A stretch of DNA of 64,000 nt, taken from assembly GCF_008806345.1 (NCBI RefSeq), contig NZ_VZZJ01000014.1, positions 81,723-145,722 on the forward strand, read 5' to 3'. This stretch comes from Methylobacterium planeticum (lineage in GTDB: Bacteria > Pseudomonadota > Alphaproteobacteria > Rhizobiales > Beijerinckiaceae). Below the pieces are notes generated by a model, which searched no databases, was not told the origin of the DNA, and worked only from the letters and a program-made list of their open reading frames with translations. Position numbers and translations under genes: made by a program. Positions 26,630 through 35,208 of this stretch are shown here, one piece after another; within the stretch, counting starts at the first letter, position 1, and each line of letters opens with the position of its first letter.

Positions 26630-28832
26630 CGCATCCGGCTCGAGACGATCCTGGCTCGCGCCGATCTGGCGCGGCTACGTGCGCGTCCTGCACGCGATCA
26701 CTGCCGCCGTGGTCGGCGCAGCCATCCTGGTCTTCGGCGTCCTGTTCGTGAACTACGGGGTTCTGTCGACGCCGAAGGCGCAGGCCTATCGCAACCTAGA
26801 CCCCTCCATCCCCGAATGCCGCGATGGTCTCGCCCAGGGCTGGACCATCCTGGCCGAGACCGGACGTCGACGGCTTTCCGGAGCCAGCACGGCCGATGAT
26901 GGCGGCTGGGTCGATCCGAGCAACGACGAGAATGCAGCCATCGCGAGCGATCCGCGCTGGCGTACCCGCTTCCGCTGCGCCCTGCAGCGCCACGTCGTCA
27001 CCTCCGAACGTCCGGACGGCAAGCCGCTCGACTACACGCTCGGCTTCCTGGAGTTTCAGGAGGACGGCGAGCCCTACGCCCTCGTATCCCGTAGCGGCGG
27101 CAGCGACGTGGCCAACACGAGCGCGATGCTGCGCCACGCCATGGAGAGCCAGATGCGCGCGAGCGGCGCGGCGGCCTCCGGGGTCAGGCCGGTGATCACC
27201 CAGCTCGACGCGCTCAAGCAGCATCTCTCGACCGGCGCGAACTACGTCCTGGTTTTCGTGCACGGCTGGCGCCACGACGCCCGCATCGGCGACGGCAACG
27301 TCGCCGATCTGCGCCTCTACGCGGCCCATGCCGCACGCTTCCTGCAACAGCGCTGCCCCACCAATCCGACGGCGTGCGAGATGAAGGTCACCGCCATCTA
27401 TGTCGGCTGGCGCGGCGCGCGCGTCGACGAGCGGGGCCTGCGGGATTTGTTCGGTGACGCGGTCGGGGGCTTCTTCGGCGACGTCTCGGCGGCCGCCACC
27501 CTGTTCGACCGCAAGCCGGTCAGCGAGGCCATCGCGCCCGCTGCGATCTCGGCCCTGCGCTCCATCGAGTCGGTCTTGGCTGCGCCGCGCCCGGGCGGCC
27601 GCGAAGGCGACAACCGACTGATCGTGGCCGGGCACAGTCTGGGCGGCAACATGCTGGCCACCGGCCTCAAGGACGACGTGCTCAAGGCCGTGCGCCGCCA
27701 CCGCTTCGGCGAGACGCTGCCGCCCGTCCTCGGCAACCTCGTCGTCCTGATCAATCCAGCGTCCGAGGCGAGCAAATGGACGGCGATCCAGCGCGCGGTC
27801 TGGGAGCGCATCGCGCTCCACGCCGACGAGCACACCCCGGCCGCCGAGGTTGCCCGGGATGCCGGCACCTTCCCGCCCGAGCAGCGCCCCGTGCTGATCT
27901 CCATGACAGCGGCGCTGGCATTCCCGGCGGGCGGACTGCGGCCGGGCGATTGCGCCTGGATCGGCCTCGAGATCGACGATGGCTTCCAGGCTGCGCGGCA
28001 GCGGATCCGGCAGCGCCTCGCGAACACCGACGCCATGTTCGACTCCGGCGTCGACTATGATTGGGCGACGCACGACCTGTTCCCGACCTTCAAGCTCGAT
28101 TTCCGCCCGGCGGCCGGCTACCTCGACCGGGTTGCCGCCCGCTTCGAACGCCGCCAGCCCCGCGGGATGAGCTGCGTGCCTCCGAAGGCCTCCGGCACCC
28201 TCGACGCGCTCCTGACGTTGCCGCTGCGCGCCCTCTCGGTGCTCGCCGAGACTTTCCCGTTCCAAGTCAGCCTGCGGGAGGAGTCGCACACGATCGGAAA
28301 CCTCGATCCGCCTCGTCCGGCGGCCGGCGTGCTCGCGGACGCGCAACCGTCGGCCGCGCCGTTCGGCACCACCCACGAGCTGCTCGGCCTGCGCGATGCC
28401 CGCGCAGAGGGGCACCATCCCTACGCGACGCTCGCGGACGCCGCGATCGACTGCCCGCGCTCGGACCGCTGGCTGACCCGGGCGCGCACGCGCAGGAAGG
28501 AACTGTCCGGATTGTTCTGGGATAGCGAGGACCTCGCTCCGGCGGACTCAGTCGATTCCAGCCTCGGCAGGCCGGCGGCGCGCTTCCTCCACGGGCTTAC
28601 CCTGACGGGAATCGCGCCGATCACGCTTGCCAACGATCCTTTCTGGAACATGCGCGCCTTCGACAACGCGCTCTCGCGCCACGACGGGTATCGCCTCTCG
28701 TCCTTCATCTGCGCCATGAACCAACTCGTGATGGACGACATCACGGGATCCGCGCCGCGCATGACCGATCGGATGGGCGGCCCGGATCAACAGCCGGCCG
28801 ATAAGGCGCCGGTGACCAACGGAAGAGAGTGA
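26556..28832 (+). CDS. Large membrane-anchored alpha/beta hydrolase
   Basis: The 758-aa protein has a basic cytoplasmic start, one membrane helix (about residues 46-68, ITAAVVGAAILVFGVLFVNY) and a large domain probably facing the periplasm. An alpha/beta-hydrolase core is shown by NYVLVFVHGWRHD (229-241, oxyanion strand) and VAGHSLGGNMLATG (357-370) with Ser361 as nucleophile. The last ~350 residues contain conserved-looking segments (FWDSEDLAPADSVDSS, FWNMRAFDNALSRHDGYRLS) that I cannot place; the end of the domain may hold the His. The gene stands alone. A lipase, esterase or lipid-related role is likely but not shown. Confidence 0.75.
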   Translation: MAGVPAGLEQGVVPVRSQQTTDRRTASGSRRSWLAPIWRGYVRVLHAITAAVVGAAILVFGVLFVNYGVLSTPKAQAYRNLDPSIPECRDGLAQGWTILAETGRRRLSGASTADDGGWVDPSNDENAAIASDPRWRTRFRCALQRHVVTSERPDGKPLDYTLGFLEFQEDGEPYALVSRSGGSDVANTSAMLRHAMESQMRASGAAASGVRPVITQLDALKQHLSTGANYVLVFVHGWRHDARIGDGNVADLRLYAAHAARFLQQRCPTNPTACEMKVTAIYVGWRGARVDERGLRDLFGDAVGGFFGDVSAAATLFDRKPVSEAIAPAAISALRSIESVLAAPRPGGREGDNRLIVAGHSLGGNMLATGLKDDVLKAVRRHRFGETLPPVLGNLVVLINPASEASKWTAIQRAVWERIALHADEHTPAAEVARDAGTFPPEQRPVLISMTAALAFPAGGLRPGDCAWIGLEIDDGFQAARQRIRQRLANTDAMFDSGVDYDWATHDLFPTFKLDFRPAAGYLDRVAARFERRQPRGMSCVPPKASGTLDALLTLPLRALSVLAETFPFQVSLREESHTIGNLDPPRPAAGVLADAQPSAAPFGTTHELLGLRDARAEGHHPYATLADAAIDCPRSDRWLTRARTRRKELSGLFWDSEDLAPADSVDSSLGRPAARFLHGLTLTGIAPITLANDPFWNMRAFDNALSRHDGYRLSSFICAMNQLVMDDITGSAPRMTDRMGGPDQQPADKAPVTNGRE

Positions 28833-29279
28833 TCCGGAGCCGGCCTTCGGAGCCCGCGCTTCCGGGCAGACGGATTCGATCGGTCCAGAAGACGGATCAT
28901 GGCCGATAGCGGCCTGTGTGCTTCGGGGCTCAAGGTGCGGGTAAGCGAACGTTCCACCCGGCTTCGACGAAAGCCTCGGAGTGATCCATTCCAAACCTTG
29001 ACCACGCGCGAGAAGAATGCCCGCTCATGAGCGCCAGGCGTAACGGCCGGTATCGGGCGATACGAAGAGGATCGAGCCGCATACACAAAGTCTCACGGCT
29101 GCCCGTTCGTCATTCTTCAGGGAAATTCTGCCGCGCTGCCTGGTTGGGATGCGGCGGATGCCGAGGAAGCGTCCGCCCAATACATCCAGCACGGTGATTG
29201 ATCATGATTTCACACGTCGCGCGCTCGGGAAGATCGCGGAGATGACCGGCGATGCGCGTTCTGGATGACGCTCCTGCAA
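28833..29279. other. Intergenic region
   Basis: About 450 bp. No open frame on either strand has both a ribosome binding site and family-like sequence. I see nothing that I can support. Confidence 0.4.
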
Positions 29280-29465
29280 CTACGGCATCCACGTGCGCTT
29301 GTCGTCGGCCGCCTGCTCCCAGCTTTCGGCGAGACCCGGCAACAGTGAGGCGGGGCGGTCAGTTCGCGTGAGGTCCCACAGGACCAACCCTTCGAAGCGC
29401 GCGTCGTAGCGCTGGACGAAGAGCTGCGTCAGGCCCCGCGCGGCAACATGTCCAAAGCCGGGCAG
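29280..29465 (-). pseudogene. N-terminal remnant of a family 5 solute-binding protein
   Basis: The minus strand encodes GLTQLFVQRYDARFEGLVLW followed by DLTRTDRPASLLPGLAESWE and DDKRTWMP, then a stop at 29280. This is the conserved early part of DppA/OppA-like proteins, where a similar block (EGLVxxD ... PGLAESWE ... WTFHLR) precedes the first beta-sheet. It is in the opposite orientation to the intact solute-binding protein gene that starts at 29781. The signal peptide and the rest are missing. Confidence 0.55.
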
Positions 29466-29780
29466 CCTCGCACCGAACGGGCGCGCAGCGCCTCGCCGGT
29501 AACAGGCGCCGCCTGCGATCGATCAAGATGTGGCTGATGCCAGATGTGGCAGATGCCTGCGTGGCCGACGTTTCCTTCGTGCACCCTGGGATCCGAGCCG
29601 TCAGCCCACCGCGGCGCGGTAGTCTCACGTCGGATTTGACGGCACGCCGCCACTCGTGACAGCGTGCGCCGTGGCATGAATGGTGCCTGATCTCGGGCGG
29701 ACCTGCGCCTCCGCGCGCTTCGGCCGCGACACCCCGGCACGGCGGGGTTCGCCCGACACCCCTGCACCCGGGAACCCTCG

Positions 29781-31280
29781 ATGTTGCGTCATACTGCAGC
29801 CTGCTTCGCCGCAGGGCTCGCTCTCGCATCCGCCGCGCCGCCTGCCTCCGCCCAGACCCTGCGCTTCGGCCTGATGGAGGACTCGGACGCTCTCGATCCG
29901 ACGCTGGCCCGGACCTTCGCGAGCCGAATGATCTTCGCGGCGCTCTGCGACAAGCTCGTCGATATCGGACCCGACCTGAAGCCGGTGCCACAACTCGCGA
30001 CGCATTGGGAGCTCTCGTCCGACGAGAAGGCGCTGACCATGCACCTGCGCCCGGGCGTCACGTTTCACGACGGCGAGCCCCTCGACGCGGCGGCGGCGAA
30101 GTACAGCATCGAGCGACACCTGAAGATGCCGGGCTCGCAGCGCCGCGGCGAGATCGCGCCGATCGACACCGTCGAGGTGGTCGATCCCCTCACCTTCACG
30201 ATCAAGCTGAAGCAGCCCTTCGCGCCCCTGCTGGCACAATTCACCGACCGGGCCGGCATGATGGTCTCGCCGAAGGCCGCCGAGCGGCTCGGCGACAAGT
30301 TCTCGACATCCCCCGTCTGCGCCGGTCCCTACAGGTTCGTCGAGCGGGTGCCGCAGGACCGCATCGTGGTCGAGCGCTTCCCCGCTTATTGGAACAAGGA
30401 CCAGATCCAGATCCAGAGGATCGAGTTCCGGCCGATCCCCGATTCCACGGTGCGACTCACCAACCTGCGGGCCGGCCAGCTCGACCTCCTCGAGCGTCTT
30501 GCGCCCACCGACGTCCCCCAGGTCTCGCGCGATGCCAAGCTCAAGCTCGGCACGACCTACGAGCTCGGCTTCCAGGAAATTCTGTTCAACACGGGTCGCG
30601 AGGGCTCGCCCGTGGCCGACGCTCGGGTACGCGCGGCCTTCGATCTCGCGATCGACCGCAATGCCCTGAACCAAGTGGTGTTCAACGGCGAGTTCCTGCC
30701 CGGCAACCAATGGGTTTCCCCCAAGCACCCGAACTACGTGAAGGAGTACCCACTGCCGAAGCGCGACGTCGCCAAAGCGAAGGCGCTGCTCGCCGAGGCC
30801 GGTCAGCCGAAGCCTCAGATCACCCTCACGGTCTACGCCAACAGCGAGGCGCCCCAGGTCGGTCAGGTGATCCAGGCGATGACGAAAGAGGCGGGCTTCG
30901 ACGTGAGGATCCAGGCCACCGACTTCACCACCGCCCTCGATGCCGCCGACAAGGGGAATTACGAGGCCTACCTCTATTCTTGGAGCGGCCGGCCGGACCC
31001 GGACGGCAACACATTCAGCTTCCTGTCGTGCAAGGCGCCCCTGAACTACGCGCGCTACTGCAGCACAGAGGCCGAGGCAGCGCTGCAGGCCGAGCGCGGC
31101 AGCGTCGACGCGGGCACCCGGCAGGCGGCTTGGAAGCGCCTCGCCGACCGCGTCCTGACGGACCGTCCCGGCATCTACCTGCTCCACCGGAAGTTGCTCT
31201 GGGCCTACGGCCCGAAGCTCACGGGCTTCGTGCCGTACCCTGACGGCCTCGTGCGCTTCACCGGCCTGAAGCTCAACTGA
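29781..31280 (+). CDS. Peptide/glutathione-type ABC transporter substrate-binding protein
   Basis: The 499-aa protein is a periplasmic family 5 solute-binding protein. It has a signal peptide (MLRHTAACFAAGLALASAAP, cleavage near SAQ), then LMEDSDALDPTLARTFASRM, LATHWELSSDEKALTMHLRP, GVTFHDGEPLDAAAAKYSIE and the FNTGREGSPVADARVRAAFD signature. It delivers oligopeptide-like ligands to the permeases encoded next. Because the operon ends in gamma-glutamyltransferase, glutathione or gamma-glutamyl peptides are a reasonable ligand. Its stop overlaps the start of the next gene (TGATG). Confidence 0.92.
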   Translation: MLRHTAACFAAGLALASAAPPASAQTLRFGLMEDSDALDPTLARTFASRMIFAALCDKLVDIGPDLKPVPQLATHWELSSDEKALTMHLRPGVTFHDGEPLDAAAAKYSIERHLKMPGSQRRGEIAPIDTVEVVDPLTFTIKLKQPFAPLLAQFTDRAGMMVSPKAAERLGDKFSTSPVCAGPYRFVERVPQDRIVVERFPAYWNKDQIQIQRIEFRPIPDSTVRLTNLRAGQLDLLERLAPTDVPQVSRDAKLKLGTTYELGFQEILFNTGREGSPVADARVRAAFDLAIDRNALNQVVFNGEFLPGNQWVSPKHPNYVKEYPLPKRDVAKAKALLAEAGQPKPQITLTVYANSEAPQVGQVIQAMTKEAGFDVRIQATDFTTALDAADKGNYEAYLYSWSGRPDPDGNTFSFLSCKAPLNYARYCSTEAEAALQAERGSVDAGTRQAAWKRLADRVLTDRPGIYLLHRKLLWAYGPKLTGFVPYPDGLVRFTGLKLN

Positions 31281-32224
31281 TGCTGCGCTTCCTCGCCCAG
31301 CGCCTGACACTGGCGGTGCCGACTCTGGTGCTTGCCTCGATGATCATCTTCGCCCTGCAGCAGCTCCTGCCGGGCGACACCGCGACCGCGCTCTCGGGGG
31401 AGGAGCGCGACCCGGAGGTGATCGCGTTCATCCGCCAGAAATACCACCTCGATCAGCCGCTTCCCGTTCGCTACGCCTACTGGGCGGGCGGGGTGCTGAA
31501 GGGCGACCTCGGCGAGTCGATCCGGTTGCAGAAGCCGGTCTCCGAGCTCGTCATCGAGAAGCTGCCGGTGACGCTGGAGCTCGCCTGCCTCGCCATGCTG
31601 GTGGCCCTCGCCCTCGGGGTACCGATGGGCATCCTCTCGGCGGTCAAGCGCGGCACCTTCGCGGACACGCTCGCCAACGGGATCGCTCTCTGGGGCCTGT
31701 CGGTGCCGAACTTCTGGCTCGGCATCCTGATGATCCTGCTGTTCTCGGTGCATCTCGGCTGGCTGCCGGCCTCGGGCTACGTGCCGCCGAGCGAGAGCCT
31801 GGTCGACAACCTCAAGGCCATGGCGATGCCGGCCTTCGTTCTCGGCAACGCCATCGCGGCGGTGATGATGCGCCACACCCGCGCGGCGATGCTCGGCGTG
31901 CTGGGCTCCGACTACGTCCGCACGGCCCGGGCCAAAGGCGTCGCGCCGCTGCGCCTGATCCTACGCCATGCGCTCCCGAACGCCGCGATCCCGATCATCA
32001 CCCTCGGTGCCCTCGAATTCGGGCAACTCCTCTCGGGCGCCGTGCTGACGGAGCAGATCTTCTCCGTGCCGGGCTTCGGCAAGCTGATGGTGGACGCGGT
32101 GTTCAACCGGGACTTCGCCACCGTGCAGGGCGTCGTGATCTGCACGGCTGCCACCTACATTGCCCTCAACCTCGCGGCCGACCTGCTCTCGGCCGCGGTG
32201 AACCCGAAGCTGAGGCGGGCATGA
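31280..32224 (+). CDS. ABC transporter permease, DppB/GsiC type
   Basis: This 314-aa inner-membrane permease begins MLRFLAQRLTLAVPTLVLAS and has six membrane helices. Family marks are LPGDTATALSGEERDPEVIA, DLGESIRLQKPVSELV, the EAA-type loop DYVRTARAKGVAPLRLILRH and the final LNLAADLLSAAVNPKLRRA. It pairs with the DppC-type permease to form the channel. The start overlaps the previous stop by one base. Confidence 0.92.
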   Translation: MLRFLAQRLTLAVPTLVLASMIIFALQQLLPGDTATALSGEERDPEVIAFIRQKYHLDQPLPVRYAYWAGGVLKGDLGESIRLQKPVSELVIEKLPVTLELACLAMLVALALGVPMGILSAVKRGTFADTLANGIALWGLSVPNFWLGILMILLFSVHLGWLPASGYVPPSESLVDNLKAMAMPAFVLGNAIAAVMMRHTRAAMLGVLGSDYVRTARAKGVAPLRLILRHALPNAAIPIITLGALEFGQLLSGAVLTEQIFSVPGFGKLMVDAVFNRDFATVQGVVICTAATYIALNLAADLLSAAVNPKLRRA

Positions 32225-32321
32225 CACGGTCCGAACCGGGTTGCGCCGCACAGCGTGCGGCGCTCCGCTGGCGAACGGGGGGGCTGACGCGCCGCGCGGA
32301 AGCGCGCTCGGAGGGGTGCCC

Positions 32322-33233
32322 ATGAGCGGCGTCGGTCAGGGGAATGCGGGTGTCGCCGCGCCGCCCGCCGCATGGGTCGCCTCGACCCGCGAGCCCGGCC
32401 TGCTCGCGGCCTTCTGGGGGCGCCTCAGGGCGCGACCGAGCGCGGTGGTCGGGCTCGTGGTCGTGGGAGCTCTGATGTTGATGGCGGCGCTGGCGGACGT
32501 CGTTGCGCCCTACGATCCGACCGCCACGGATTGGGGCAATGTCCGCGGCGCCCCGAGCCTCGCCCATCCGTTCGGGGGTGACGAGGTCGGGCGCGATGTC
32601 CTCTCACGCATCGTCTACGGAGCCCGCGCGTCCCTCGGGGCCGGCCTCGTCTCCGTGCTGCTCGCCGTCTCCCTCGGGCTCCCGATCGGGCTGGTCGCTG
32701 GCTACGCGGGCGGTCTCGTCGACGGGGCGATCATGCGCCTCACCGACGCGCTCCTGGCCATCCCCTTCCTGATCCTGGCAATCGCCCTCGCGGCCTTCCT
32801 CGGTCCGAGCCTCACCAACGCGATGCTGGCGATCGGTCTCTCCGCCACATCGACCTTCGTGCGGCTGACCCGGGCCCAGGTACAGGCGGTGGCGGCAGAG
32901 GAGTTCGTCGAGGCGGCACGCTCGGTCGGCAATCCGCCTTGGCGGATCGCCTTGGTCCACATCCTGCCCAACATCGTGCCGGCGATCTTGGTCCAGGCGA
33001 CGCTCACCATCGCGGCCGCGATCATCGCCGAGGCGAGCCTGTCCTTCCTCGGCCTCGGCCAGCAGCCCCCCGAGCCCTCCTGGGGCGCGATGCTCAACGT
33101 CGCCAAGAACTTCATGGATCAGGCACCCTGGATGGCGATCTGGCCCGGCCTGTCGATCTTCGTCGCGGTGCTGGCCTTCAACCTGCTCGGTGACGGTCTG
33201 CGCGACGCCCTCGATCCGAGGCAGCGGACATGA
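32322..33233 (+). CDS. ABC transporter permease, DppC/GsiD type
   Basis: The 303-aa protein has the N-terminal first helix (VGLVVVGALMLMAALADVVA), the HPFGGDEVGRDVLSRIVYGA motif of DppC/OppC and the EAA loop EEFVEAARSVGNPPWRIALV. ATG 32322 is chosen on homology; a longer frame from 32241 is unlikely. A gap of 97 nt separates it from dppB, larger than elsewhere in this operon. Its end overlaps the next gene by 4 nt (ATGA). Confidence 0.92.
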   Translation: MSGVGQGNAGVAAPPAAWVASTREPGLLAAFWGRLRARPSAVVGLVVVGALMLMAALADVVAPYDPTATDWGNVRGAPSLAHPFGGDEVGRDVLSRIVYGARASLGAGLVSVLLAVSLGLPIGLVAGYAGGLVDGAIMRLTDALLAIPFLILAIALAAFLGPSLTNAMLAIGLSATSTFVRLTRAQVQAVAAEEFVEAARSVGNPPWRIALVHILPNIVPAILVQATLTIAAAIIAEASLSFLGLGQQPPEPSWGAMLNVAKNFMDQAPWMAIWPGLSIFVAVLAFNLLGDGLRDALDPRQRT

Positions 33234-34276
33234 CCGGCTCCACGACACGGCCCCCTCTCCTCGACGTGAGCGATCTCGCCGTCTCATTCGACACCGAGGG
33301 CGGTGCGGTCCACGCCGTTAACGGCGTTTCCTACACGCTGGCCGAAGGCGAGACGCTCGGCATCGTCGGAGAATCCGGCTCGGGCAAGAGCGTGCATGTG
33401 CTTGCCATGCTGGGGCTGATCCCGCGCCCGCCCGGGCGTGTCACGCGTGGGAAGGTCTGGTTCGGGGGGCGCGATCTCCTCGCACTCCCCGAGCGCGACC
33501 TGCGCCGGGTGCGCGGCGGCGAGATCGGCTTCGTGTTCCAAGACCCAATGAGCTCCCTCAACCCCGGCATGAGCGTCGCGGCCCAGATCGTCGAGCCCCT
33601 GCGCATCCATCTCGGTCTCGATCAGCGCGCCGCGCGCGCTCGGGCCCGCGACCTCCTCGACCTCGTGCGCATCCCGAATACGAAGGGCCGCCTCGACCAG
33701 TACCCGCACGAATTCTCAGGCGGCCAGCGTCAGCGGGTGATGATCGCGATCGGGCTCGCCTGCCGGCCGAAGCTCCTCATCGCCGACGAGGCCACCACGG
33801 CCCTCGACGTCACCGTGCAGGCCGAGATCGTCGCCCTGGTGCAGGAGTTGAGGCGCGAGATTGGCATGGCCATCATCTGGATCACCCACGATCTCGGCGT
33901 CGTGGCCGGCATCAGCGACACCGTTCAGGTGATGTATGCGGGGCGTATCCTGGAGCGCGGCCCCGTCGACGCTCTGTTTCGCGATCCCCGCAATGCCTAC
34001 ACGCTGGGGCTGCTGCGCTCCCTGCCGGATCTCAGTCGCGGTCGTGCGGGGCGGAAGCGCCTGCAGCAGATCGACGGGGCACCTCCCGACATGCGCACCC
34101 CGCCGCCGGGCGATCCCTTCGCACCCCGGAACGCCTACGCGACACCCCGTTGCCGGGCCGAGATGCCGCCCCTCTCGCAGGCTCCTGGCGCCGCGCCGGG
34201 CCATCTCGTGGCCGCGTGGTATGATCTGCCAGCGCTTCTCACCCGCGAAGCCGCCCAACAGGGGCACACCCCATGA
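33230..34276 (+). CDS. ABC transporter ATP-binding protein, DppD type
   Basis: The 348-aa ATPase carries Walker A GESGSGKS, the Q-loop FVFQDPMSSLNPGMSV, signature FSGGQRQRVMIAI and Walker B LLIADEATTALDVTVQAEIV. The C-terminal oligopeptide/dipeptide extension (PRNAYTLGLLRSLPD, then PRCRAEMPPL) is present, but only one Cys of the usual Cys-rich motif remains. It powers the importer with the DppF-type partner. ATGA overlaps join it to both neighbours. Confidence 0.92.
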   Translation: MTGSTTRPPLLDVSDLAVSFDTEGGAVHAVNGVSYTLAEGETLGIVGESGSGKSVHVLAMLGLIPRPPGRVTRGKVWFGGRDLLALPERDLRRVRGGEIGFVFQDPMSSLNPGMSVAAQIVEPLRIHLGLDQRAARARARDLLDLVRIPNTKGRLDQYPHEFSGGQRQRVMIAIGLACRPKLLIADEATTALDVTVQAEIVALVQELRREIGMAIIWITHDLGVVAGISDTVQVMYAGRILERGPVDALFRDPRNAYTLGLLRSLPDLSRGRAGRKRLQQIDGAPPDMRTPPPGDPFAPRNAYATPRCRAEMPPLSQAPGAAPGHLVAAWYDLPALLTREAAQQGHTP

Positions 34277-35208
34277 AGGCAGCTCCGGCCTACCCCGTGA
34301 TCTCGGTGCGCAATCTCTCGAAATCCTATCCTCTGCGGTCGTGGTGGGGCGGCAAGGCCGACGTCTTCCGGGCGGTGGAGGATGTCAGCTTCGAGATCCG
34401 TCCCGGTGAGACGCTCGGCCTCGTCGGCGAATCAGGCTCGGGCAAGTCGACGATCGGCCGTGCCGTGACCATGCTGAACCCGCCGACTTCCGGCACCATC
34501 GCATTCGAGGGCATCGACCTCGCGCGGCTCTCGCCCCAGGCGCTCTGCCGCACCCGCGCCCGCATCCAGACGGTGTTCCAGGATCCCTACGCTGCCCTAA
34601 ACCCGCGCATGAGCGCGGGCGCCTACGTGGCCGAGGCGTTCCGGCTGCACCGGCCCGACATGGCCCGGTCCGAGCGGCGCGAGGCGGTGGCAAGCCTGTT
34701 CGCGCGTGTCGGCCTCGATCCGCACTTCCTGGGGCGCTATCCCCACCAGTTCTCGGGCGGCCAGCGCCAGCGCATCTGCATCGCCCGCGCCATCGCGCTG
34801 AAGCCCAGCTTCATCGTTGCCGACGAGCCGATCGCGGCACTCGACGTCTCGATCCAGGCCCAGGTCGTCAACCTGCTGCAGGACCTGCAGGACGACCTGG
34901 GCCTGTCCTACCTGTTCATCTCCCACGACCTGCGCATGGTGCGCTATCTCTGCCACCGGGTCGCGGTGCTCTGGCGCGGGCGCATCGTCGAACTCGCCGA
35001 GAGCGACCGCCTCTACGAGGATCCGCGCCATCCCTACACCCGACGGCTGCTCGCGGCCGTTCCGCTCCCCGACCCGGCGGCCGAGCGCGCCCGCCTCGCC
35101 GCACGGGAGACGACGAACCCGGCCCCCGGCCGGCCCGGCGACCTCGTCGAGGTGGGACCGGGCCATTGGGTCGCCGCAGACCCCTTGCCTGAGGAGACGG
35201 ACCGTTGA
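34273..35208 (+). CDS. ABC transporter ATP-binding protein, DppF type
   Basis: This 311-aa ATPase starts VISVRNLSKSYPLRSWWGGK, typical of the DppF/OppF branch, and has Walker A GESGSGKSTIGR, the Q-loop VFQDPYAALNPRMS, the signature SGGQRQRICIARAIALKPSF and Walker B IVADEPIAALDVSIQAQVVN. Its last codons overlap the TTG start of the gamma-glutamyltransferase gene (TTGA), showing tight translational coupling. Confidence 0.92.
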   Translation: MKAAPAYPVISVRNLSKSYPLRSWWGGKADVFRAVEDVSFEIRPGETLGLVGESGSGKSTIGRAVTMLNPPTSGTIAFEGIDLARLSPQALCRTRARIQTVFQDPYAALNPRMSAGAYVAEAFRLHRPDMARSERREAVASLFARVGLDPHFLGRYPHQFSGGQRQRICIARAIALKPSFIVADEPIAALDVSIQAQVVNLLQDLQDDLGLSYLFISHDLRMVRYLCHRVAVLWRGRIVELAESDRLYEDPRHPYTRRLLAAVPLPDPAAERARLAARETTNPAPGRPGDLVEVGPGHWVAADPLPEETDR

